Source: Terrimonas sp.
Lineage (GTDB): Bacteria > Bacteroidota > Bacteroidia > Chitinophagales > Chitinophagaceae
NCBI RefSeq assembly: GCF_003075435.1
Contig: NZ_QCZJ01000017.1
Location: 1-64,000, forward strand
DNA: 64,000 nucleotides
Direction of reading: 5' to 3'
Of this stretch, positions 8,459 to 17,200 are shown piece by piece. The translations under genes and the position numbers were made by a program. Position 1 is the stretch's first letter. Each line of letters begins with the position of its first letter. The notes under the pieces are model-generated. The model did not search any database. It saw only the letters and a list, made by a program, of their open reading frames with translations, and was not told the origin of the DNA.

Positions 8459-10663
8459 ATGTTAGTGTTCGGGACACAGATGCACATTGTCACATTCGCT
8501 TTTGTGAGCATAGAAATTGTTTTCTTTTTCTATCTGGTCATTTTTAAATTATCCCGACCAGGTGATAAGACAACATTCCTGAACATCATTCTTTTGCTTT
8601 TACTGATCACGTATAACGTGACCGGTGGTTTGCTTCCTGATCCTAATTTGCCAGGCTCATTTTTCACACAGGAGGTAATTGCATACGCTACCGGATTTAT
8701 TACACCCTGTTATTTTCCATATTATGTATATAAGGGATTCGGTCTTACAAAATTGAAATTTCACGCTTACCGTGGCGTGTACTTTTTCCTGGTTATACCT
8801 TATCTGATTTTCGTATTTATTTTTTGGATTTCAAACGACCTACGGAATGCTCAAAATCTTCTGGTCATTCCAGTTCTCTATGCAATTTGGGTCATTATCT
8901 CTTTGTTTAAAGCTATTCGCTACAAGTATAATAATAATTTTAGCAGCCTTGAAGCAAGGCAGGAGATGGTCGTATTACTGTTCAGTCTGACACCGTGGAT
9001 TGGGTTACCGATCATTGACTATTTTAAATTCGGACAGGCAATCGAAGCATCAATTACTAATATCGGCTTCCTGCTACTGTTCGGCTTGCAGGTGCATAGA
9101 AACGTAACGCAGCTTCGGATAGAACATGGAAAGCTGATTGAATCGGAGCAACGGCTAAGAAGCTGGAATGCCGATTTGCAGGATGAAGTGAATAAACGCA
9201 CCAAAGAACTGGAAAAGATCAATGAACAGAAGACTAACAACTTTATTAACCTCGTTCATGAAACAAAGACACCACTTACGCTGATCAAAAATTATCTCGA
9301 TGAATACATATCCAAATATGGTTCTGTCCAGGAACTGGATGTAATAAAAGGCGGCGTTGATAAACTAACAGCCGACGTGATAAACCTGTTCGACATTGAG
9401 CGGTTTACAAAGGGTATAGATACTTACAAACACACTCGTATATCTGACTTCAGTGCTATCTTAAGCAACAGCCTTTCTTTGTTCCAGCATTATTGTTATA
9501 TGCAACAGATTACCTGCTTTGTTGACATAGAAGATGGGCTGCTGATAAAAGCTGATCCCAATGCGATTAACCGTATAGTCAACAACATTATTGAAAACGC
9601 AATAAAGTTTACAGACGAAGGCGGTCAGATAGCTATATCCCTGACGAAGCAGGAAGATAAAATTGTATTTGCGGTTAAGGATACCGGCGACGGAATACCC
9701 ACTGAATTACAAAAGAAAATATTCGAGCCTTATTACCAGATAGGGCATAAAAATACGGGACTTCAGGGTATGGGGTTAGGCTTGCCTATTGTCAAAAAAG
9801 TAGTGGATGGGCTTGGAGGAACTATTGCTATTCAAAGCCAGCCGGAAGTAGTTCCGGGAACAACGGTTACAATCACGCTCACTCAACATACATTAGGTAG
9901 CAATGAAGAAATTGCTAAATCAGGTACAGCTATCAGTAAGCTCAGTTACGAATACAGTTATGATACCATTGCCGACAGTGAATTTAAAGCGGGCAGGCGC
10001 ACTTTGCTTTTGATTGAAGATAATATTACAATGATTAATTTCCTGCTTCAGAAATTAAGTACGGTGTATAATGTATTCTGCGCAAGAAATGGTGCGGAGG
10101 CTTTGAAAAAGCTCCACGAAATAACGGTCATTCCCGACCTTATTCTTTCTGATGTAATGATGGACAAAATGGATGGTTTTGCTTTCGCCAGGAAACTGGC
10201 AGAACAGGGAAGATATTCACATATACCTTTAATTTTCCTAACGGCTAAATCCACACAGGTTGACAAACTGAAGGGCCTGAAGTTGGGCGCAATAGACTTT
10301 ATTTCAAAACCTTTTTCCTTTGAAGAATTGAGCCAAAAGATTGAAACCATCTTGGATAGTATCAACAAACAGCAAAAGGCTATCTTAAGTTCCTCCATAG
10401 CCCAACTTCAAACCTTAAAAAACCTGGGGCAAGAAGGTGTTTCCGCTTCCAGCCAGACAAAGTTTGAGGAAAACTGTAAGCTGCTGCATTTTACCACAAG
10501 GGAAATCGAAATAGCCCGCCTGATTGTGAAAGGCAGAACGTATAAGATGATCGCCAAAGATCTGTTTATCTCTGAAAAAACGGTCACTAAACATATCCAG
10601 AATCTGTTTGAGAAAGCAGATGTCAGGAACAAGATTCAACTCATCAATAAGCTGAACAAATAG
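8459..10663 (+). CDS. Hybrid sensor histidine kinase / receiver / LuxR-HTH regulator in one chain
   Basis: 734 residues. The N-terminus has about seven hydrophobic helices (residues 5-215), then a short coiled coil (QRLRSWNADLQDEVNKRTKE) and HisKA with phospho-acceptor H267 (VHETKTPLTL). The HATPase part has an N box (NNIIENAIKF), G1 (DTGDGIP) and G2 (GMGLGLPIV). A receiver domain follows, with acceptor D565 (LSDVMMDKMDGF) and K in ISKPF, and the chain ends in a LuxR-type HTH (residues about 670-734, FTTREIEIARLIVKGRTYKMIAKDLFISEKTVTKHI). Sensing, phosphotransfer and DNA binding are thus in one membrane protein. Its position just before the conjugation region suggests it controls transfer, in the way RteA/RteB do in CTnDOT; that comparison is inference. 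Confidence 0.9.
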   Translation: MLVFGTQMHIVTFAFVSIEIVFFFYLVIFKLSRPGDKTTFLNIILLLLLITYNVTGGLLPDPNLPGSFFTQEVIAYATGFITPCYFPYYVYKGFGLTKLKFHAYRGVYFFLVIPYLIFVFIFWISNDLRNAQNLLVIPVLYAIWVIISLFKAIRYKYNNNFSSLEARQEMVVLLFSLTPWIGLPIIDYFKFGQAIEASITNIGFLLLFGLQVHRNVTQLRIEHGKLIESEQRLRSWNADLQDEVNKRTKELEKINEQKTNNFINLVHETKTPLTLIKNYLDEYISKYGSVQELDVIKGGVDKLTADVINLFDIERFTKGIDTYKHTRISDFSAILSNSLSLFQHYCYMQQITCFVDIEDGLLIKADPNAINRIVNNIIENAIKFTDEGGQIAISLTKQEDKIVFAVKDTGDGIPTELQKKIFEPYYQIGHKNTGLQGMGLGLPIVKKVVDGLGGTIAIQSQPEVVPGTTVTITLTQHTLGSNEEIAKSGTAISKLSYEYSYDTIADSEFKAGRRTLLLIEDNITMINFLLQKLSTVYNVFCARNGAEALKKLHEITVIPDLILSDVMMDKMDGFAFARKLAEQGRYSHIPLIFLTAKSTQVDKLKGLKLGAIDFISKPFSFEELSQKIETILDSINKQQKAILSSSIAQLQTLKNLGQEGVSASSQTKFEENCKLLHFTTREIEIARLIVKGRTYKMIAKDLFISEKTVTKHIQNLFEKADVRNKIQLINKLNK

Positions 10664-10681
10664 CTACAAGGCATTGATTTA

Positions 10682-10760
10682 CTACTATTTGAGTAGGGAA
10701 ATAGTAGGAATTACGTATAGTTTCAGGGGTGGTATGGGGCTACATTTGTGGTGACAAATG
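10682..10760 (+). promoter_or_regulatory. Control region: 9-bp inverted repeat, tandem AGTAGG boxes and a TACATTTG promoter
   Basis: CTACTATTT (10682-10690) and AAATAGTAG (10699-10707) form a perfect 9-bp inverted repeat with an 8-base centre. AGTAGGGAAATA and AGTAGGAATTA also repeat in the same orientation. Downstream, TACATTTG (10741-10748) matches the Bacteroidota -7 box TAnnTTTG, and a TTTC lies 20 bases upstream as a weak -33 element. A second inverted repeat, CATTTGT-GGTG-ACAAATG (10743-10760), overlaps the -7 box. The ATG at 10785 follows a GGGAGG ribosome site (10775-10780). This looks like an operator-promoter for the next gene, possibly bound by the LuxR-type regulator just upstream. 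Confidence 0.5.
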
Positions 10761-10784
10761 TTTGCCATATAAAAGGGAGGGCTT

Positions 10785-11978
10785 ATGTGTGAAGGTTATG
10801 TACTTGAATGGCTGGACACTTTGATTTCCGTCACTCTGAATCCATTAAAATCGGAGGTTGGTTCAATACCACCGGAAGACATCAACAAATTACAGAATTT
10901 GATAATTCAGGAAAAGGACAAAGTTCAGTCCGCCATCAAATTCACGGTGTTTAATCTGAATGACGAAACAGCGATAAAGTGCGCCATAAAAAACTATCAT
11001 TCCAGCCTTGTCAGCTTGCTTGACCAGGCACTGGAAAACAAGGGTCCGTTTGCGGAAAATGCAGCGCCCCAGGCGATACTGGATAATATTATTTCATGTA
11101 TCGAGGAATTGCTTTTTTTGATAGAAAGGCGTTTTACCAGCTATTTGGGCATTGATGAACGTGTGCCTGCCACCTACTTCGACCTGCTCAAAAAAGAGTT
11201 GCTAAAAAGGTTGCCACGGACAATAAAAAAACATAGGGAACAGCATTCATTAATTCCGGTGCTGGAGTTGATTATTCGGGAAGTGGAAGCATTTCTAAAC
11301 CTGCCTTCAGATAAGCACAAGCATACTTTCAGGGAGATGTTCTATCTGAAAGATCTTTGTGTGGAGCTGGAATTTTTGGAATATAATGATGATGCCACGC
11401 TTTACACCACACTGGATGAGGTATTGATCCGTATGAACTTTAACAGCAAAACGTACATCTATAACCTTACGGAAAGAATAGCAGCACACATCAACAGCGT
11501 GGAGCAACCTTCTGAAAGAATGGAGTGTTTGCTGTTTGACTTGAAATCATTTAAACAGCTTCATAAAAAGCCTGGAATGATTTTTCTAACGCAAAATGCG
11601 GTTCTGCACAAGCAGGTGGACAATTGGTTTTCTCAGGAAATATTTTACCTCGAAAAGAAAATACATTATGCAATTGTTCCACTGAAAGGTGGTGAACAGA
11701 AGTCAGCACCAAAAGACAAGGAAAAAGAGAAATTGCTTTCAATACTCTCAGTTGACCAAATGGCGCTGATATTGAGGGCGGCAGATGATTTAAGAATCGT
11801 AATGGCCCGCTCTCTGAATAGTGTTTTTAAAAATATTGTTCCATTTTTGTCAACGCCTTATCAGGAAAACATCTCTTACGACAGCATGAGAAGTAAATCC
11901 TACTCAGCAGAAGGAAGGGATAAAGAAATAGTAACGGAAACTCTGCAACAGATGATTAAGAAGATTAATGAATATTGA
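10785..11978 (+). CDS. Conserved ICE protein of unknown function (RteC-like position)
   Basis: A 397-residue soluble, largely helical protein without signal peptide or membrane helix. I do not recognise a catalytic motif. It lies directly after the membrane sensor-regulator and before the transfer genes, where CTnDOT-type elements carry rteC, and has a similarly helical, charged composition. The sequence alone does not let me call it RteC. The start at 10785 is supported by a GGGAGG ribosome site five bases upstream and a promoter-like TACATTTG. It converges on the minus-strand lipoprotein gene 41 bases further on. Confidence 0.7.
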   Translation: MCEGYVLEWLDTLISVTLNPLKSEVGSIPPEDINKLQNLIIQEKDKVQSAIKFTVFNLNDETAIKCAIKNYHSSLVSLLDQALENKGPFAENAAPQAILDNIISCIEELLFLIERRFTSYLGIDERVPATYFDLLKKELLKRLPRTIKKHREQHSLIPVLELIIREVEAFLNLPSDKHKHTFREMFYLKDLCVELEFLEYNDDATLYTTLDEVLIRMNFNSKTYIYNLTERIAAHINSVEQPSERMECLLFDLKSFKQLHKKPGMIFLTQNAVLHKQVDNWFSQEIFYLEKKIHYAIVPLKGGEQKSAPKDKEKEKLLSILSVDQMALILRAADDLRIVMARSLNSVFKNIVPFLSTPYQENISYDSMRSKSYSAEGRDKEIVTETLQQMIKKINEY

Positions 11979-12019
11979 TAGCACCCGGCTTGTTCAAAGA
12001 ACACACTGCAACGGGATAT

Positions 12020-12541
12020 TTAACGCTGGCTATCCAATTTCCAGCCCGTATCAAAATGATCGAGGCGGGCACGTTGTGTTTCTGTTTGGGAAAGGTCACG
12101 CTTCATGAGTTTGGCAAAAGGTGTTACATTTTTATAAACGACAGTATATTCCACAGTTGCGCTCTTATTATCCTCCTGTAATTGAATGCCCGTAATTTCC
12201 CCTAAATCCATGTCAGCAACTTTTACTACCTGCACATTATCGTACTTCTTATCTATGCGAATGAGGTAAGGTTTTGCCTTCTCTGTAAAATGGACGATTG
12301 GTTGTCCTGCATCTTTTAGCTTCTGCGTTTTATCAACTGTCACCCATCCCTCTCCCTCCAGCCCCGCATCCAGTAGCTTCTTCGCACTTGCGGGGTCAGT
12401 CATATTGATTTCATACTCGTACACTTTTGGATAATTCTTGGCTTCACGTATAGCTGATGCAGCTTCTTCCTTTTCCAATTTGGTTTGACTACAGGAGGCC
12501 AGGAGAAAAATGGCAATTCCTAATACACTTCCAGTTTTCAT
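12020..12541 (-). CDS. Small lipoprotein of unknown function
   Basis: 173 residues on the minus strand. The N-terminal signal peptide ends in a lipobox (FLLASCSQTK). The mature part is mixed charged with no known motif; it contains repeated Val/Tyr strand-like stretches (SATVEYTVVYKNVTPF). It is encoded opposite to both neighbours and so sits alone between the regulator gene and the transfer operon. Lipoproteins encoded in Bacteroidota conjugative elements can act in mating-pair exclusion, but nothing here proves that. Confidence 0.7.
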   Translation of the reverse strand: MKTGSVLGIAIFLLASCSQTKLEKEEAASAIREAKNYPKVYEYEINMTDPASAKKLLDAGLEGEGWVTVDKTQKLKDAGQPIVHFTEKAKPYLIRIDKKYDNVQVVKVADMDLGEITGIQLQEDNKSATVEYTVVYKNVTPFAKLMKRDLSQTETQRARLDHFDTGWKLDSQR

Positions 12542-12640
12542 AACGATTCGCTTTTAGTTTTTCACGATAGTCATTCAAAATTCCGAATACTAATTTAAAA
12601 AAAATAATCGGTTTGCAGAAGACTGTATGCCTGATTATCA

Positions 12641-12672
12641 AGGGGTACAAGGGGTACAACTTAGAGTACAAG
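12641..12672 (+). repeat. Short GGGGTACAA direct repeats in the non-coding gap before the tra operon
   Basis: The 247-base gap between the lipoprotein gene start and the first transfer gene holds AGGGGTACAAGGGGTACAAC, followed by a diverged third copy, AGAGTACAAG. These are three copies of a GTACAA-type unit at about 10-base spacing. The gap also has an A-rich run. It should contain the promoters for both flanking genes. A protein-binding role is inference. Confidence 0.45.
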
Positions 12673-12788
12673 ATAAAGTTGGACTTGAAACGCCTTCGCT
12701 GTGTTTGTTTTTTTGCTATCGAAACCAATCGAAACAACTGGTTCTTAAAGGGTCGGATTGAAAACTGTTAAACGAAAAAAGTAAGCGT

Positions 12789-13265
12789 ATGTTAAAGAAC
12801 ATTTCATGGAGTGACTACATTATTGCAGTTGCCATACTATTAGCCATTTACTACCTGTTTGTAGGTGTAAGGTATTTTTCTGCTGAAATCAAAGATCTGC
12901 TTTCAGGGAAACGTAAACCGAAACTCAGAACAATATCTTCTGATAACAACGGCATGTCTGATCCTGGCGATGAACCGGGGCAGCAAGAAATGAGCAGCTT
13001 TGAAAAAACAACGGATGATGAGTTTACAGAAGTGGAACATCTCATTGAACGTCTCAAAGCTGTTGTGGCTGATGCCTCCCGCAGAAAGCTAATCCCACAG
13101 GAATTTAAACAATATCTGAGCATGGTACTGAAGGAATACCCTTCCGTGCGATACTCGCCCATTCGGTCGTCAGTCAATGAACTGATTGTAACCGAGTGTC
13201 AAAAATATGGTGCTGTTACACTCAAGGAAGATGAAGTGGAACTGTTGTGGAAAGAAGCAGTGTAG
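12789..13265 (+). CDS. Single-pass membrane protein at the head of the tra operon
   Basis: 158 residues with one N-terminal transmembrane helix (residues 9-28, DYIIAVAILLAIYYLFVGV). A charged cytoplasmic part follows, with a low-complexity linker and a helical C-terminus (IERLKAVVADASRRKLIPQEFKQYLSMVLKEYP). No known domain is recognised. It precedes traE by 137 bases, which include a weak terminator-like hairpin. Its position suggests a transfer-system accessory gene. Similar small membrane proteins precede traE in related elements as far as I recall. Confidence 0.7.
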   Translation: MLKNISWSDYIIAVAILLAIYYLFVGVRYFSAEIKDLLSGKRKPKLRTISSDNNGMSDPGDEPGQQEMSSFEKTTDDEFTEVEHLIERLKAVVADASRRKLIPQEFKQYLSMVLKEYPSVRYSPIRSSVNELIVTECQKYGAVTLKEDEVELLWKEAV

Positions 13266-13330
13266 CAGTCCATTAACGGAGCGTGCTTCCCTGTCCCTCC
13301 TGGTGCGTAAGGGCAAAGTGTGGTAGGAAT

Positions 13331-13366
13331 AACAGGTTGTGTGACGGCGAAGCCGCTCTGTTTTTT
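13331..13366 (+). terminator. Weak hairpin plus T-run between the first membrane-protein gene and traE
   Basis: CGGC (13345-13348) pairs with GCCG (13352-13355) around GAA, and outer AACAG (13331-13335) pairs with CTGTT (13358-13362). A run of T follows (13361-13366). The stem has an internal bulge, so this may be an attenuator or partial terminator rather than a strong stop. Confidence 0.35.
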
Positions 13367-13402
13367 AGAAGAGTTGATTTCAAATTTTAATAAACGTGTG
13401 TT

Positions 13403-13741
13403 ATGGAAATGTGCAGCAGGAAAACAAAAGGAAATAACCGCAAAAAGGTTATCATGATCTGTGTCGCTCTGGCACTATTGGCCATCCACTATGGGGCATT
13501 CGCCCAGGATGGCATTCAGGGTATCAATGAAGCCAATACTAAAGTACGCAGCTACTTCTCCGCAGGAACCAACCTTATGTATGCGGTGGGTGCATTGCTG
13601 GGTTTGATTGGCGCAGTTAAAGTTTACCAGAAATGGAATGCGGGTGATCAGGATACTGGAAAAGTTGCCGCCGCCTGGTTTGGTAGCTGCATTTTTCTGG
13701 TGGTGGTTGCAACCGTTATTCAATCCTTCTTCGGTGTTTAA
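13403..13741 (+). CDS. traE: Conjugative transposon protein TraE (DUF4134 family)
   Basis: 112 residues. A basic N-terminus is followed by a hydrophobic signal-like segment (VIMICVALALLAIHYGAFAQ) and a DUF4134 core: GIQGINEANTKVRSYF, then two transmembrane helices (MYAVGALLGLIGAVKVY and GSCIFLVVVATVIQSFF). In Bacteroides conjugative transposons this protein is TraE, a small inner-membrane part of the mating channel. A small hydrophobic protein of this shape, cleaved after AQ, could be the pilin-like VirB2 counterpart; that is inference. It is the first clearly conserved transfer gene here. Confidence 0.9.
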   Translation: MEMCSRKTKGNNRKKVIMICVALALLAIHYGAFAQDGIQGINEANTKVRSYFSAGTNLMYAVGALLGLIGAVKVYQKWNAGDQDTGKVAAAWFGSCIFLVVVATVIQSFFGV

Positions 13742-13753
13742 AAATCAGGAAGT

Positions 13754-14182
13754 ATGCAAAGTGTGCTAACAGAAAAGTTGTGGGCGTATATCGTCCACAA
13801 CAATCCTGATCTCATGATCAGCTTGCAGGAAGACTACTCAGTCACCAGGTATCTGGAAGAAAAGGTGAACGCTGTATTGCCGATGGTTGAGCAGCTTCTT
13901 GGCGAAGGAAGACCACCCTACATCATCGAAGAACTATGCCTCAATGCAATGACAGAAGAATTGCAGCCATCTCGCTATCAGTATATACGCTCGGTTATAG
14001 AAGAAGAATTTAATGGGGACTACGAGCGGATGAAGGAAAACGGAACACTCACCTACGAAGTCGTAAATCTCATCGAAACATGCAAAGGCATCTTTAGTGA
14101 TTTTGATTTTAACAGTGAAAATGAAACAAACAGGCATTTGAGATATGCCATCATTGGGCAGGTACATGATTACCTGGCCTGA
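13754..14182 (+). CDS. DUF1896 family protein
   Basis: 142 residues, acidic and soluble, with no signal peptide or membrane helix. The sequence LWAYIVHNNPDLMISLQEDYSVTRYLEEKV and the later YQYIRSVIEEEFNGDYERM match the DUF1896 family, which is regularly encoded beside the large methylase-helicase gene in Bacteroidota conjugative elements. It lies 12 bases after traE and 35 bases before the methylase. A helper role for the methylase-helicase is inference from that constant pairing. Confidence 0.82.
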   Translation: MQSVLTEKLWAYIVHNNPDLMISLQEDYSVTRYLEEKVNAVLPMVEQLLGEGRPPYIIEELCLNAMTEELQPSRYQYIRSVIEEEFNGDYERMKENGTLTYEVVNLIETCKGIFSDFDFNSENETNRHLRYAIIGQVHDYLA

Positions 14183-14217
14183 GCCAAAAGAAAAGTGAAG
14201 AAAGAAAATGTGTGATT

Positions 14218-17200
14218 ATGGCTTACAATGTTTCCCAAAAGCTGAATGATAACCTTCGTGCTATCCGTACAGCGTTGGATTATCAGAACGGTCGTCCGCT
14301 TACTGCGGAAGATGTCGCCAGCCTGAAAAAATATGCAGGTTTTGGCGGCATCAAGGCCGTTTTATATCCTTATGGATCACTGGAAGATTGGCAGGCTAAT
14401 GGTGCTACAAAAGAGGATTTGAAGCATCACGCGGAAATGATGCAAATACACGACCTGCTCAAAGAAAACTACCCGGAAACAGCTTACAAGGAAATCATTG
14501 CTTCATTACGTAATAGTGTTCTCACCGCATTTTATACACCGGAGGTAGTACCCCAAACCCTTTACAGCGTACTCGCAGCACAGGGCATTCAGCCTAAAAG
14601 ATTGTATGAACCTTCAGCCGGTTCAGGTGTGTTCATCAGCGAAGCGGTTACATCATTCCCTCAACTGGAACAGATTACCGCAGTGGAAAAGGACAGGCTA
14701 ACCGGATTAGTGCTGTCTGCCATCAACAGTACGCTTCCGGTAAAAACAGCGACGCATATTACAGGCTTTGAAGAAACACCTGTAAAAGATAACGGCACTT
14801 ATGACCTGGTGGTGAGCAATATTCCTTTCGGGAATTTTTCGGTATATGATGAAGCCTTTCCCGATAAAGAGATATCGGGTAAAATACACAATTATTTTTT
14901 CGCGAAAGGTCTGGACAAACTGGGTGAAGGTGGTTTGATGGCTTTCATAACAACAGATGCTTTCCTGAACAGTCCATCTAATCATACAGCAAGAGAATAC
15001 CTGTTTCAGCGGGCAGATTTTGTGGGCCTTGCGGTGATGCCTGATAATCTTATGAAAGATACCGGCAATACCGAAGCGCCGAACCATTTGTTGATTGTTC
15101 AAAAGAATACGGGAAAGGAAAAGATAAGCTGGGAAGAAGATTGGCTGAATGAAGTAAGGGAACGAGAAAATGAATTTGGTCGCTTTCCCTATAATTATTT
15201 TATCTCCACTCACGATCACGATGTGGTCATGGGCAATGTGCGTAAGCCGGGCAAAAACCAATACGGCAGAGCTTCAGAAGTGGTTTGGCAGGATGGTGAC
15301 ATCAACCAGATCAGGGAAAGCCTTTATGCCAGTCTGATCAATCAATTCCAAAATCGCTTTAACCCTGAATTATATCAGAAGGCGCAAACGGTACTATTAC
15401 CTGTTCCTGAAAATGAGGGTAAAAAACTCACGTACCTGCCGATGCCGGAAAACCCAACGGAAAGCACTTCGGTACAATTGGGATTGTTTGATACAGCCCC
15501 GGCAGAGCAGATCAACCGGGCAATGGCATATATCAATCCACTCGATGAAACGGTTGTGCAAAAAGCATCAGCACGCATCATCGGCACGATACGCACCACC
15601 GATAAGCCAAGTCATGAGAATGTTGTATTGCTTACCGCGAAGCAGCACAAAAGCAATCGTTTTTTATATAAGCTTTATTCTAATGTCAAAGAAGTAGATC
15701 ATCTGTCAGCAAACTGGATGGATGCCCGTTTATTGGGTCATGAGCTGACGGATATTTCCAATTATCTTAAACAGTTTGACCACAGTTTCAGGTACGAGGG
15801 CGACCAGACACTGGAAGGCTTTTTCCGGTTTGAACAAAAAGTTCCACTTCCATTTATCGGGCTAAAGCCTTACTACCAGGAAGGAACGCTGGTGGTACAC
15901 ATGGGTAGTGTCGGCACAATTGGCAATCCCGATCCCGAATACAAGCAAGCCGTGTTCCAGCCCCTGGGTCTTCAGGGAAACATTCATTTCTACGAAAACT
16001 ATGCAGCACTTCGTGATGCTTATCTCGAATTAGCAGCCAAAGAAGTATCAGGGGAAACAATCAGCAACGCAGACAGGGATCAGCTAAACAGCAAGTACGA
16101 ACATTTTGTTGTTGAATACGGTCTTTTGAACAGCCCTGATAACCGCAGGCGTATTCTGGAAGATACTGCTTTCGGGGTAATTGCATTGTCCTCGCTCGAA
16201 CGCAGAGAAGGCGAACGGTTTGTTAAAGCAGATATACTAACTCATTCCATTCATCAGGTTAAGGAGCGGTTCATAACCGATGATCCCATTGAAGCCCTTG
16301 CTCATAGCCTCAACGATACCGGAAAGGTAGATACAGGCTTCATCAGTGCGGCAATGGGGTTAGATGAAAACGAAGTCATCAATCGCCTCGGTAATCATGT
16401 GTACATGAATCCTGCCAGCAATGAGTGGGAAACAGCAGACCAGTATTTGAGCGGTAATGTAGTTGAAAAGCTGCGGCAGGCAGAACACCTGTACGGTCAG
16501 TTCCCGGATAACCTGCACTATAAAAGAAGTGCGGAAGCCATCGCAAAGGTGCAGCCGGAGCGTATTCCGTTTGAATTACTGGATTTCAATTTAGGAGAAC
16601 GCTGGATACCTAATTCATACTACGAGCGATTTGCTACATCGCTATTCGAGCTGGACACTACCATCAATTATTTTCCGTCGCTGGATGCCTTCAAGGTAAA
16701 CACAGGAATGAATATCAAAGTATCCAGAGAGTTCGCTGTTACACCGAAAAGCGGACGTACTACCTACGGATACACTTTGCTGGAACATGCACTGGAGAAT
16801 ACAACCCCTTTCTTTACTTATGAAGTGAAAGGCCCTAATAATACAACCATCAGGGTCCCCGATAATGAAGCCATACAACTGGCACACCAAAAGATCGAGC
16901 AGATAAGGAGTGGTTTCATTAACTGGCTGAATGAAATACCGGATGATGAGAAAAAGAACTTGGAAAACCTGTACAATGATACGTTCAACTGCTATGTATT
17001 GCGGGAGTTCAACGGCAACCACCTCAATTTTCCCGGCTTAGATAAAAAAGCATTAGGCATTGAGGATTTATATAGCTCACAAAAGAACGCAGCCTGGCGA
17101 ATCATACAGAACCGTGGGGCATTGGTTGATCATGAAGTAGGATTGGGCAAAACCCTTACCATGATCGTCTCCGCACAGGAGATGAAAAGATTAGGTATTG

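Noticed and set aside
11975-12181. 68-residue plus-strand reading frame after the 397-residue gene
   Set aside because: It is the antisense of the lipoprotein's C-terminus with no independent support.
12489-12737. 82-residue minus-strand reading frame upstream of the lipoprotein gene
   Set aside because: It overlaps the lipoprotein start in another frame, has no ribosome site and an unlikely composition, and spans the promoter gap.
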